Below, one piece after another: positions 1 through 8,150 of a stretch of DNA of 64,000 nucleotides (position 1 is its first letter; the number at the start of each line of letters is the position of its first letter). This DNA comes from Novosphingopyxis baekryungensis DSM 16222 (lineage in GTDB: Bacteria > Pseudomonadota > Alphaproteobacteria > Sphingomonadales > Sphingomonadaceae). The position numbers and the translations under genes were made by a program. Location of the stretch: the NCBI RefSeq assembly GCF_000420305.1, contig NZ_ATUR01000006.1:186001-250000 (forward strand), in the 5' to 3' direction. Below the pieces are notes generated by a model. That model ran no database searches and was not told where the DNA came from. It saw nothing but the letters and a program-made list of their open reading frames with translations.

Positions 1-989
1 GACATCTCCTGTTCGAATACGTCGCGGCGCAGTTCATCAGCGGACGGCACTTCGCTGGCCATCCCGAATTCACGGGCTGCAGCGACTTCCTGCTCGATCT
101 GCTGTGTCATCTCCTCAAGCTGGGCTTCCGTGGCATGACCATCGTCCAGCAACTTCTGGCGAAAAGCCGGCAGAGGATCGTTTTCCTTGGCCTTTGCCAG
201 CTCACCCTCCGGCATATATTTCATGTCATCGCCGAGCACATGGCCCATGAAACGGAATGTGTTGCATTCCAGCAAGGTCGGGCCTTCGCCTGCGCGCGCG
301 CGGTCGATGGCGGTGGCGACATGGGCATACATCTCAAAGGGATCATTGCCGTCGATCGTAAATCCCGGCATGCCATAGCCTACGGCGCGCTTTGAAATCT
401 TGTCGACCGCCGTGCCCTTTTCGAAGCTGGTATGCTCGGCATAGCGGTTGTTGGGGCAGACGAAAATCACCGGCAATTTCCACAGGCCGGCAAGATTCAT
501 CGCCTCGTGAAACGCCCCGATATTGGACGCGCCGTCACCGAAATAGGCGATAACGACCCGCTTCGATCCGTCCAGCTGCGCCGCCCATGCGAGCCCGTTG
601 GCGATCGGCATGGAAGAGCCGACGATGCCGGTTGTCACCATCACCCCGGTTTCGGGATGCGTGAGATGCATAGGGCCGCCCTTGCCCTTGCAGGTGCCGT
701 CGACACGACCTGCGATCTCCGCCCAAAGCGGTTTCAGCGGCATGTCCTTGGCCACCATGTCCTGAATGCCGCGATAAATGGTACAGATCTGATCTTCGTC
801 GGTCAAAAAATGCGAAACGGTGGCAGGGATGACTTCTTGCCCACGCGCCGAATAATAAGGCATTTGCAACCGGCCTTTTCGGATCGTCGACAGTATAGCA
901 TCGTCGTTGCGTTCAATGCGGACCATCCGGCGATAGATATCAACCAGTGCTTTCGTATCGGGCTGCGGCGCGTTACTCGCTTCGCTCAT
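1..989 (-). CDS. Thiamine-diphosphate-dependent dehydrogenase E1 component, alpha subunit (3' part outside window)
   Basis: The frame is open from the ATG at 989 to the left edge, giving 329 codons and no stop, so the C-terminus is missing. It reads as the alpha subunit of a pyruvate, acetoin or branched-chain 2-oxoacid dehydrogenase, which decarboxylates the substrate on ThDP and passes the acyl group to a lipoyl domain. Visible motifs are KGKGGPMHLTH near residue 115 and the ThDP/Mg signature GDGASNIG at residues 151-158, closed by CPNN about 25 residues later. AGGA sits 6-7 bases before the ATG. The beta subunit may lie beyond the left edge. A separate lipoyl protein at 3007-3237 is a plausible partner. 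The exact substrate is not determinable here. Confidence 0.88.
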   Translation of the reverse strand, partial: MSEASNAPQPDTKALVDIYRRMVRIERNDDAILSTIRKGRLQMPYYSARGQEVIPATVSHFLTDEDQICTIYRGIQDMVAKDMPLKPLWAEIAGRVDGTCKGKGGPMHLTHPETGVMVTTGIVGSSMPIANGLAWAAQLDGSKRVVIAYFGDGASNIGAFHEAMNLAGLWKLPVIFVCPNNRYAEHTSFEKGTAVDKISKRAVGYGMPGFTIDGNDPFEMYAHVATAIDRARAGEGPTLLECNTFRFMGHVLGDDMKYMPEGELAKAKENDPLPAFRQKLLDDGHATEAQLEEMTQQIEQEVAAAREFGMASEVPSADELRRDVFEQEM

Positions 990-1003
990 GCTTTCCTCGC
1001 TTT

Positions 1004-1083
1004 GTTCGGAATAACCGAACTGTCGCGGTGGGAAAGGTTGAGGTCAACGGCGCAGCAACGCGCCACAGCGATATGTTCCGAAC
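1004..1083. promoter_or_regulatory. Divergent control region with two GTTC/GAAC palindromes
   Basis: The 103-bp gap between the divergent E1 alpha and crotonase genes carries GTTCGG-AATAA-CCGAAC at 1004-1020, a perfect 6-bp inverted repeat. A second palindrome, GTTCCGAAC, lies at 1075-1083. Shared half-sites suggest one dimeric repressor acting on both promoters. No regulator gene lies next to the pair in the window. Confidence 0.4.
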
Positions 1084-1092
1084 GGCAGATAG

Positions 1093-1878
1093 ATGACCAT
1101 GGCACTTCCTGAATATTCCACGCTGCTCCTGGCAAGACATGGCAGGCGGCTTACCATTACGCTCAACCGGGGAGACGCGCTCAACGCCTTCGACAAGGTG
1201 ATGCATGACGAGCTTCCCACCGCGCTGGAATTTGCACGCGACGATGCACATTCGGATGTGATCGTTTTGACCGGAGCCGGCCGCGCCTTTTCGGCCGGTG
1301 GCGATTTCGAACATATCGCGGCCAATGCTACGCAGCCGGAGCGATTCGACCATGAAATGGCGATGGCCAAGCGGATTGTGCTGGCCCTGCTCGATACCGA
1401 CAAGCCCGTCATCTGCCGCATGAATGGCCATGCGGTAGGGTTGGGCGCGACCATCGCATTGCTGTGCGATATCATTTACGCCGATGAGAAGGCAAAAATC
1501 GGCGATCCGCACGTCCTGATCGGACTGGCGGCCGGCGATGGGGGCGCGCTGATCTGGCCGCAGCGCATCGGCCTGACCCGTGCGAAGGAATTTCTGTTTA
1601 CCGGAGACCTGATCCGCGCACCCGAGGCGGTGTCGATCGGGCTCATCAACAAGGCTTTGCCCTCCGATGCTCTGGATCAGGCCGTCGATCACTTGGCGCA
1701 AAGGCTTTTAGGCCTGCCCCAAATGGCCTTGCGAGCGACCAAAAGGCTGACCAATCTGGAACTGAAGCGACTGGCGGACAGCCTTCTCGACAAAGGCATG
1801 GGATGGGAAAGCGAAACGGTACGAAGCCCTGAACATCGCAGCGCTATTGCCGCGATGCGCAAGGCACAGGGCGGTTAA
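1093..1878 (+). CDS. Crotonase-superfamily protein lacking both hydratase glutamates
   Basis: At 261 residues this has the usual length of an enoyl-CoA hydratase/isomerase and should bind an acyl-CoA. The oxyanion-hole segments AFSAGGDF (65-72) and NGHAVGLG (111-118) are intact. The two glutamates that activate water in classical hydratase are replaced: the first is Thr120 in GLGAT and the second, 20 residues on, is His140 in GDPH. Simple hydratase activity is therefore unlikely. Isomerase, hydrolase or C-C lyase chemistry, all known in the superfamily, are alternatives. It is divergent from E1 alpha, and its 3' end overlaps the opposing oxidoreductase by 4 bp (1875-1878). A second ATG at 1099 could be the true start. 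Confidence 0.85.
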   Translation: MTMALPEYSTLLLARHGRRLTITLNRGDALNAFDKVMHDELPTALEFARDDAHSDVIVLTGAGRAFSAGGDFEHIAANATQPERFDHEMAMAKRIVLALLDTDKPVICRMNGHAVGLGATIALLCDIIYADEKAKIGDPHVLIGLAAGDGGALIWPQRIGLTRAKEFLFTGDLIRAPEAVSIGLINKALPSDALDQAVDHLAQRLLGLPQMALRATKRLTNLELKRLADSLLDKGMGWESETVRSPEHRSAIAAMRKAQGG

Positions 1879-3002
1879 TCGATATTGCCGGGCGCAACCC
1901 AGCGCCGCTCTGCCGAAGATAGGCGCATCGCCTCCATCACGCGCTCCACTTCCAGCGCGCGCCCGAAATCCGGGGCGGCGCTTGCCTTACCATGGATGGC
2001 ATCCACCATCTTTCGCATGGAGAGGGCCATCGGAAAAGCCGGAGGAACAGGAAAATCGGCATCGATCCCGACACGGTTACCGCCGAAATAGGCCTGCGGT
2101 ACCTCAACCTCCGGAAGGTCGGTCGGCGCGTGCTGATCGGCCTTGTCTTGGAGCTTGGCGCCAAATAGCTTGCAATCGCGGGCTGTCGGAAAGGTGGGCG
2201 AACGGCTCATGAGCCTGCCCTCGCTCCCATATAGATCGAGAAGCCAGCCATCATGCTGCGGCATGGCCCATCCGGCCTGTAGCTGAACCAGCGCGCCGCT
2301 GGCAAAGCGCAGCATGGCGTTGCCAGTGTCGTTGGTTTCGGGTTCTATCCTGGAGCCGTCTGCGAAAGGCCACTCGGCCAGCACTTGCCGGTCGTCGGCA
2401 ACCAGATCGACGATCGGACCTAACGCTTTCATCAGCGGATAGAGCGCGTGACTCCCATTGTTACGCAGCCCGGACACCCCGGCCTTGCCATCGGCGAACC
2501 AGGCATAGGGAAAATCGGCGGCGGGCGCGTTGAACAGAGAGATATTGAAATGGCACGTTCCACCTATGGGCGTGCCGATATATCCCTGCTCGATCAGTTC
2601 GATCTGCCGCCGCACCGCTGGCACATGCTCGATGAAGGCATCGACCACGCCGATGCTTTGGGAGGCCCGCCAGGCGTTGTCGATCGACTTGGCGGCTGAC
2701 CAATCTGGCGCATGCGGAGAGGCATTGTAGAGATGCTTGCCCGCATGAAGAGCGGCGATGATCCAGGGCACACGCAAATTCGGCCGTGTGCCTAGGTCAA
2801 TGATATCGATATCCGGATCGCGGCACATGGCCAAGGCATCCCAGAATGGCCGTTCGATCCCGTATCGCTGCGCAGCTGCGCGCGCAGTTTCCTCGCGCGA
2901 CGTACAGATCGCGGTAACTTCGACGTCGCCAAGCGCGCGCCAAGCGGGCAGATGGGCCATCGCCCCCCAAGCCGCTCCCACCATGGCCACGCGAAGCGTC
3001 AT
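1875..3002 (-). CDS. Gfo/Idh/MocA-family NAD(P)-dependent oxidoreductase
   Basis: This 375-residue protein begins with a Rossmann segment, MTLRVAMVGAAWG, and continues with the mixed alpha/beta C-terminal domain typical of the family. These enzymes oxidise or reduce hydroxyl/keto groups on sugars, cyclitols and related compounds. The frame is open upstream to 3056, but the ATG at 3002 lies 4 bp after the lipoyl gene stop and starts directly at the nucleotide-binding strand, so it is preferred. It is the last gene of the minus-strand receptor unit. The usual catalytic EKP motif is not clear: the corresponding region reads ASPHAPDW, so redox activity is uncertain. Confidence 0.85.
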   Translation of the reverse strand: MTLRVAMVGAAWGAMAHLPAWRALGDVEVTAICTSREETARAAAQRYGIERPFWDALAMCRDPDIDIIDLGTRPNLRVPWIIAALHAGKHLYNASPHAPDWSAAKSIDNAWRASQSIGVVDAFIEHVPAVRRQIELIEQGYIGTPIGGTCHFNISLFNAPAADFPYAWFADGKAGVSGLRNNGSHALYPLMKALGPIVDLVADDRQVLAEWPFADGSRIEPETNDTGNAMLRFASGALVQLQAGWAMPQHDGWLLDLYGSEGRLMSRSPTFPTARDCKLFGAKLQDKADQHAPTDLPEVEVPQAYFGGNRVGIDADFPVPPAFPMALSMRKMVDAIHGKASAAPDFGRALEVERVMEAMRLSSAERRWVAPGNID

Positions 3003-3006
3003 CGTC

Positions 3007-3237
3007 TTACTCGATGATCGCCACCACGGTGCCCACGGGCACGGTTTCACCTTCATCGATCTTGACGGTCAGCTTCCCGGTTGCCGGCGCTTCGACTTCG
3101 TTGGTCGACTTGTCGGCCTCGAGCAGGAACAGGCATTCGCCTTCAGTGACCTGCTCACCATTTCCGAACATCCACTCGGCGATCTGCCCCTCGGTCATCG
3201 AAAAGCCGATCTTAGGAAAAATAACTTCGGTTGCCAT
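3007..3237 (-). CDS. Free-standing lipoyl-domain protein
   Basis: The 76 residues form one biotinyl/lipoyl domain and nothing else. It has the opening VIFPKIGFSMTEG, the hairpin EADKS with the acceptor Lys43, and the closing V-G-TVVAIIE strand. In 2-oxoacid dehydrogenases this domain sits at the N-terminus of E2 and swings between active sites. Here no acyltransferase core or E1-binding region is attached. It follows the AhpD-like gene after 110 bp and precedes the oxidoreductase by 4 bp. The E1 alpha gene 2 kb away suggests it is the mobile arm of that complex. Biotin carrier is less likely, because biotin domains usually have AMKM rather than ADKS. Confidence 0.92.
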   Translation of the reverse strand: MATEVIFPKIGFSMTEGQIAEWMFGNGEQVTEGECLFLLEADKSTNEVEAPATGKLTVKIDEGETVPVGTVVAIIE

Positions 3238-3347
3238 GATGTGATCCCGTCTGGAGTTTCTGCAATTGGTCTAGGAGCGCAGCGCGACCGCCCGCAACCG
3301 ATTGACAGACCGCGCCTCCGGGTATCGGCCCCGCGATGTCCCGTTCG

Positions 3348-4004
3348 TCAGCTTTCGTACTGCTTGGCCCAGTCGGCACTTTCACCAGGCTTAAGCGACG
3401 CCCCCGGGACTTTCCCCGACACCGTTTTCAGATCGAAGCCGATCGGATCGACATCGCCCTCGATCGGTACGCCAAAGGAGGAAATAGCCCAGCTCGTCAT
3501 GACATAATGACCGATGGACATCACCAAATCCATTTTCTGCCGCGTATCGTAGTGGTCTCCGAGCTTTTGCCATACTTCGTCGGACACATGGTGATCGTCA
3601 ATGAGATCGTCGACGGCCTGCAGAACGGCACGCTCTTCCGCTGTCCAGTGATCGGCTGTTTCAGGAAAGTCGCGGATTGCCGCTATGTCTTCCAGCGTCA
3701 GTCCGGCTTTCAGGCCGTAGCCCACATGATTGTGCCATTCATAAAGGCTTTTCACACGCACCGATACCCGCAGGATCAGCATTTCCAGGGACCGAACCGG
3801 CAGCGTGTTGGTCATCAACAGATGCTTGGACCATTGGCTGTAGGGCAAGGCCATGGCGGGATGTTGCGCCAGCACCATCATGATACTGGTGCGCGATCCT
3901 TCTTCGCGAGCGTTCGGCTCTCCCCAGAAGGCGAACACGTCCCGTGCGTCGTCTGTCCATCGTTCGCGCGGCAAGCTGGGGATACGTTGCATTTTGTCGG
4001 TCAT
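3348..4004 (-). CDS. Carboxymuconolactone decarboxylase-family (AhpD-like) protein
   Basis: The 218-residue all-helical protein carries the family helix YEWHNHVGYGLKAG around residue 95. Members are either decarboxylases of ring-cleavage lactones or AhpD-type peroxidase partners. The AhpD Cys-x-x-Cys pair is absent, so a thiol-disulfide role is unlikely. Long relatives of this size are common in aromatic and terpenoid gene clusters, mostly without assigned reactions. It lies 30 bp downstream of the MFS gene in the receptor unit. Confidence 0.8.
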   Translation of the reverse strand: MTDKMQRIPSLPRERWTDDARDVFAFWGEPNAREEGSRTSIMMVLAQHPAMALPYSQWSKHLLMTNTLPVRSLEMLILRVSVRVKSLYEWHNHVGYGLKAGLTLEDIAAIRDFPETADHWTAEERAVLQAVDDLIDDHHVSDEVWQKLGDHYDTRQKMDLVMSIGHYVMTSWAISSFGVPIEGDVDPIGFDLKTVSGKVPGASLKPGESADWAKQYES

Positions 4005-4034
4005 CGCAAATCTCGTCTGGTCTGGCGGTTGGAT

Positions 4035-5396
4035 CTAGTCTGCAAAGTCAGCTGCGGCATCGCGGGCCAGTTGCGCCTCGCTCGACACGATGTCCGCGCG
4101 ATAGAAACGCGCTGCCATCAGGAAGCATAGAACGCCGGGAATAGCCAATAACGTGATAGAAAGCAGCGCCGCCCGGAGCGAATTCTCTCCATATTTGCTC
4201 GCCAGCATGTCGCTCAGTATACCAATCAGCGCCGGGCCGAGGCCAAAGCCGATCAGATAGATGGCCATCAGCGTCACCGCTGCCGTCGTCGCTCTGGCCC
4301 AGACTGGGGGCAAAGTGGTGCAAATCATGATCAGCGGCGCCGCAAAAATGCCGCCGGTGAAAGACAGGACGCCTGCCAAAACGTAGAATTGGTTGATGTC
4401 CGCCAACTGGAACATGCCCCAAATCGTGGCCACCGCTCCGATTGTCGCCAAGATGCCAATCGTCAGCTGTCGGCGCATGTCCCGTCGCCCGACAAAATCG
4501 GACAGCGGACCACCTAGAATATGGCCAACGAAGCTGCCCGCGCCGATCGCCGTACCAAGCGTGGCACCGAAACTGACTGCATCAATGTTTTCAATCCGGG
4601 TCAGATAGGCCGGGATCCAGCGCAGCACGCCGTTGACCATCAGCGCCAGACAAGCGAGCCCCCCGATCAGCCAGACCACGGTCCTGATAGCGAAAATCGT
4701 TTTCAGCGTTTGAAAGAAAGGTGGCTGCACCGGATCACGCAGCAACCCGTCGGCCATGCCCTTGGGGAAATTGCGCACCGTGAAATAGAACAGCGGCGCG
4801 ACGATCAGACCAGGAATCCCAGCGAGCAAAAAAGCCGAGCGCCAACCGTAATTCGTGATGGCCCAACCGCCGATGGCATAGGCCAGCCCCATTCCTATCG
4901 CCGGGCCGGCCATGTAAACCGACGTTACCGTGCCGCGCTGATGCTTGGGAAAAAGATCGCTGAGCAAGGCTGGGCCGGGCGAACTCAAACCCGCCTCGCC
5001 AAACCCCACCCCCATGCGAGCCACGAATAGAAAAATGAAACTTTTGGCAGCGCTCGAGACGGTCGTGGCAGCGCTCCAGAGGGCAACGCTGACCGCAATC
5101 ACCAGGCGTCTCGGATGCCGATCCGCAAGCCGCGCCAAAGGAATGACAGCGATGGCATAAACGCCGGCATAAGCGAGACCGTTAAGCGCGCCGATCTGGC
5201 TATCCGAAAGACTGAACTCGGCCTTGATGGGTTCGACGAGAATATCGAAAATCTGCCGATCGACCGCGCTGATTGCGGCAATGACAGTCAGCAAAAAAAG
5301 GATATACACGCGATAGGGCAGCGACGGCAGCTCTACCCCTGACGCTGACAAGCCAGTCTGCGAGACATCGTTCGCTTCCCGCAAATGATGGGCCAT
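4035..5396 (-). CDS. MFS transporter, spinster-like
   Basis: The protein has 453 residues with about 12 hydrophobic segments. The first follows the start (YILFLLTVIAAISAVDRQIF), and the motif-A loop GxLADRxPRR appears as ARLADRHPRR. The family is often annotated spinster-like in sphingomonads and usually imports aromatic or carboxylic substrates across the inner membrane. Its ATG at 5396 shares one base with the TGA of the TonB receptor gene (TGATG), so translation is coupled. Outer-membrane and inner-membrane uptake of one substrate is the natural reading. Confidence 0.9.
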   Translation of the reverse strand: MAHHLREANDVSQTGLSASGVELPSLPYRVYILFLLTVIAAISAVDRQIFDILVEPIKAEFSLSDSQIGALNGLAYAGVYAIAVIPLARLADRHPRRLVIAVSVALWSAATTVSSAAKSFIFLFVARMGVGFGEAGLSSPGPALLSDLFPKHQRGTVTSVYMAGPAIGMGLAYAIGGWAITNYGWRSAFLLAGIPGLIVAPLFYFTVRNFPKGMADGLLRDPVQPPFFQTLKTIFAIRTVVWLIGGLACLALMVNGVLRWIPAYLTRIENIDAVSFGATLGTAIGAGSFVGHILGGPLSDFVGRRDMRRQLTIGILATIGAVATIWGMFQLADINQFYVLAGVLSFTGGIFAAPLIMICTTLPPVWARATTAAVTLMAIYLIGFGLGPALIGILSDMLASKYGENSLRAALLSITLLAIPGVLCFLMAARFYRADIVSSEAQLARDAAADFAD

Positions 5397-7645
5397 CAGT
5401 AGGCAAACCCAAGCTCAAGGCCCCATGTGGCCGGTTCGGCATATGTGGCGCCCAGGCCAAAGTTATTATATTGAACCTGGGTGACGAAGCGATTGTCGGT
5501 CAGGTTATCGCCAAAGGCTGCGATATAGAACCGGTCCGTGGGGTCGCGCCACTCTGCCCGCACAGACAGCGTTTCATAATCTCCGCCAGGGAATTGCGTG
5601 CCCGATGGCGCAAAGGAAAATTGAGATGTGTAGTAGATGTTTCCGGAAACAATCAGGCTGCCCCCGGCCGCAGCCGTTTCGAAACGCCCACCGATATTGC
5701 CCGTAAATTCGGGCGTGCGCTGCATGTCAACATCCGTCAGATCAAGGCGGAGGGGTAGGAGGGATAGGCCGTTTTGTAGGCAAGTCTGTTGCACGGTGGC
5801 GCCCAGATCCGCGCAGGCGAAATAGACCGGGGCGCCCGGAAAATCGGTATAGCGGCCATGAACATAGGATGCGGCCGCGTTCAGGGAGAACCCGCTTCCG
5901 AGATCGGCACTGAGCGCGCCTTCCACGCCGAAAATTTCCGCCTTCGCCGCGTTCAGGATCTCGGCCCGCCCGTTGGTGAGCAGCGAGACCTGCAGATTGC
6001 TATAATCATAGTAGAAGCCGGCAGCCTCCAGCGACACCGCGCCGAAGCTGCCCTTGAAGCCAAGCTCGAACGCATCGACCTCCTCCGGCTCGACCGCGTT
6101 GCACTGGAAAGCGGGCGGGTTCTGGCATGACCCGCCTACATCCACGATCGCGGCCTTATAACCGCGCGAGAAGGACGCGTAGATGCTGGTCTGATCGGAC
6201 GGTTTGTATCGCACGACGATACGCGGCGTCAGCTTGTCCCCCTCCGTATCGGGGACGAACGTCCTGGCCGTCCCGACGCTGTACGATGCATCGGTGATCG
6301 TATCATGCGCATAGCGCACGCCGCCGGTGAGAAACAGGCGATCGGTCAGCTCATAGGTCGCATCGAAAAAAGCGGCGTAACTGCGGGTCGGAGCCTCGGA
6401 TCCGCCCAGCCTGATCCGCGGGCCACCCTGGCTGACCGCGCTGTCCAGAAACGTCAGATAGCGATCGGAATTGTAAAGAAAAAACAGGCCGGCTGTATAT
6501 TGCAATCGCGCCCCGGCCTTGGATGTCAGCAGCAGTTCCTGAGTCCAGGTATTGTTGATCACCGGAATGCCGAACTGGAAGATCGGCAAGGCCGTCTTGT
6601 CGAGATCCAGCGAGGAATCGAGATCCTGATGGCGATATTGCGTGTAGGACGTCAGGTCTGCAAAACCCAGATCGGCCTCGAGGGTCAACTGCACGACATC
6701 GGTGTTGCTGGTGATGAAGCTGCGATCCGCGCCCGGCGCATAGAAATCCGGATCGGTCGTGTAAGCCGATGGCGGATAGAAGGGCGACGTTCCCACCCCG
6801 ATGTCGGGATCGGTATAGATATTATACAGCACCGGCCGGGGATCATCCGATTGCAGATGCTGGTAACGCAACTTGGCCGAAAACGCGCCGAAATCGGCTT
6901 TCAGGCCGGCCCGTATCTGCCAGTTTTTAAAATTGCGATCGCGCCTGCCGGTCGCCAGATTGCGCTGAAATGCGTTGCCGCTGGTATAGAGCCCTTCGAT
7001 GTCGAAGGCGATATGGTCGGTTATACCGGTGGTGGCATAGGCCTGCGCGCGCACGGTATCGAAGCTGCCATAGGACGCACGCCAGGCGGCCGATGTTTCG
7101 GTGCTGGGATCGGCGGTGTCGACCAGAATGGCGCCGCCCGTCGAATTGCGCCCGAACAACGTGCCTTGCGGCCCCTTCAGCACCTGGACGCTGCGCACCT
7201 TGAACAGTTCGAAATCGGCCTCGGCCGGATTGGGGGAATAGAACCCATCGACATAGATGCCGACATTCGATCCGCCGCCAGATGTGGTGATGCTGGTGCC
7301 GATACCACGGATGGTGGGCTGGACGAACTGGCTCTGCCGGTCGAAGCGAAGCGCCGGGGTCAGTTTCACGATATCGGAAAGCTGCTCTACATTGGCCGCT
7401 TCCAGCTGGTCCGTCCCAAGGGCCGTGATCGAAATCGGCACATCGACCTGGGCTTCCTCGCGCCGCTGGGCAGTGACGACGATCACATTGCCGCCGGCCG
7501 AAACCTGCGTCTCCAGCCCAACATCATCGGCGCCCTGTTCACGCGGCGCATCCGCACTTTGCGCGGCCAGTGGGCTTGCCCCGGCAGCCAATGCCACGGA
7601 CGCTGCCGAACTTAGCAACCGCAAAGAAAAAGAAGCTGTGGCCAT
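5396..7645 (-). CDS. TonB-dependent outer-membrane receptor
   Basis: The 749-residue protein starts with a signal peptide (about 28 residues, ending near PLAAQ). A TonB box (NVIVVTAQRR) follows, then a plug domain with the VDVPISITAL and RGIG elements and YVDGFY, KGPQGTLFGRN and TGGAI signatures. A beta-barrel follows and ends with an aromatic residue, as outer-membrane proteins usually do. The frame extends upstream to 8056, but the ATG at 7645 starts exactly at the signal peptide and has GGGAG about 10 bases before it. It heads a five-gene unit with the MFS, AhpD-like, lipoyl and oxidoreductase genes. It should import a scarce or bulky hydrophobic substrate; the ligand is unknown. Confidence 0.95.
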   Translation of the reverse strand: MATASFSLRLLSSAASVALAAGASPLAAQSADAPREQGADDVGLETQVSAGGNVIVVTAQRREEAQVDVPISITALGTDQLEAANVEQLSDIVKLTPALRFDRQSQFVQPTIRGIGTSITTSGGGSNVGIYVDGFYSPNPAEADFELFKVRSVQVLKGPQGTLFGRNSTGGAILVDTADPSTETSAAWRASYGSFDTVRAQAYATTGITDHIAFDIEGLYTSGNAFQRNLATGRRDRNFKNWQIRAGLKADFGAFSAKLRYQHLQSDDPRPVLYNIYTDPDIGVGTSPFYPPSAYTTDPDFYAPGADRSFITSNTDVVQLTLEADLGFADLTSYTQYRHQDLDSSLDLDKTALPIFQFGIPVINNTWTQELLLTSKAGARLQYTAGLFFLYNSDRYLTFLDSAVSQGGPRIRLGGSEAPTRSYAAFFDATYELTDRLFLTGGVRYAHDTITDASYSVGTARTFVPDTEGDKLTPRIVVRYKPSDQTSIYASFSRGYKAAIVDVGGSCQNPPAFQCNAVEPEEVDAFELGFKGSFGAVSLEAAGFYYDYSNLQVSLLTNGRAEILNAAKAEIFGVEGALSADLGSGFSLNAAASYVHGRYTDFPGAPVYFACADLGATVQQTCLQNGLSLLPLRLDLTDVDMQRTPEFTGNIGGRFETAAAGGSLIVSGNIYYTSQFSFAPSGTQFPGGDYETLSVRAEWRDPTDRFYIAAFGDNLTDNRFVTQVQYNNFGLGATYAEPATWGLELGFAY

Positions 7646-7693
7646 TGGTATAGTTCTCCCACGGATTGGCGCCGTCTTTCGCCGCGCCTTTGC

Positions 7694-7731
7694 CTTGCCG
7701 ATAAACCCGATCCGGCTTGGCGCATAAACCC
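7694..7731. promoter_or_regulatory. Spaced direct repeat upstream of TonB receptor gene
   Basis: CTTGCCGATAAACCC at 7694-7708 is repeated as CTTGGCGCATAAACCC at 7716-7731, about 22 bp apart (two helical turns). It lies 49-86 bp upstream of the receptor ATG and inside the 185-bp divergent gap with the Rieske ferredoxin. Such spacing suits a regulator binding tandem half-sites. Confidence 0.3.
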
Positions 7732-7830
7732 CTCTCCCATTCTTCGCCGGGGCGATTGGCCTGCAGGTTGCCGACCGGTTGCTATTGCCGGGGATTGTCT
7801 GGCCGCAAAGGGCGACGTACGATCGGCCCC

Positions 7831-8145
7831 ATGATTGGGCCAGAATTCTTAGCGGTCGCGGCGCTCGATGTGCTTTCGGAAACAGCTGCGCACGCGGTAG
7901 ACGTGAAGGGCCGGACGATCCTGCTCTGCCTGCAGGCAGGCAAGGTGTTCGCCATTTCGGCCCGGTGCAGCCATGCGGATCAGGAACTGACCTGCGGCGC
8001 TGTGCGCAATGGCTGGATTTCCTGTCCTGCGCACGGCGCGCGCTTCGATCTGGCAACGGGCGAACCGCTCAATCCCCCGGCGACCACCCCGATCATGACC
8101 TATCCGGTACGGATCAGCGGCGGCATGGTCGAAGTGGCCGTGTAA
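7831..8145 (+). CDS. Rieske-type [2Fe-2S] ferredoxin
   Basis: The 104-residue protein is a complete Rieske domain with ligands Cys46-His48 (CSH) and Cys65-His68 (CPAH). This length and layout match the ferredoxins that carry electrons from an NADH reductase to ring-hydroxylating oxygenases (NdoA/BphA3 type). NirD-like proteins share the fold. The ATG at 7831 starts at the domain; the longer upstream frame is low-complexity and unlikely. No oxygenase or reductase gene is adjacent. The nearest possible client is the Rieske oxygenase alpha subunit at 45868-47280. It ends 5 bp from the stop of the convergent MFS gene. Confidence 0.9.
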   Translation: MIGPEFLAVAALDVLSETAAHAVDVKGRTILLCLQAGKVFAISARCSHADQELTCGAVRNGWISCPAHGARFDLATGEPLNPPATTPIMTYPVRISGGMVEVAV

Positions 8146-8150
8146 CAGGG

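Noticed and set aside
6305-7615. Long plus-strand open frame of 436 codons opposite the TonB receptor gene
   Set aside because: Antisense to a gene with clear signal peptide and receptor motifs; the translation is low in family-like sequence and shows no domain. The same reasoning removed long frames opposite the CoA-transferase, P450, synthetase and second TonB genes.
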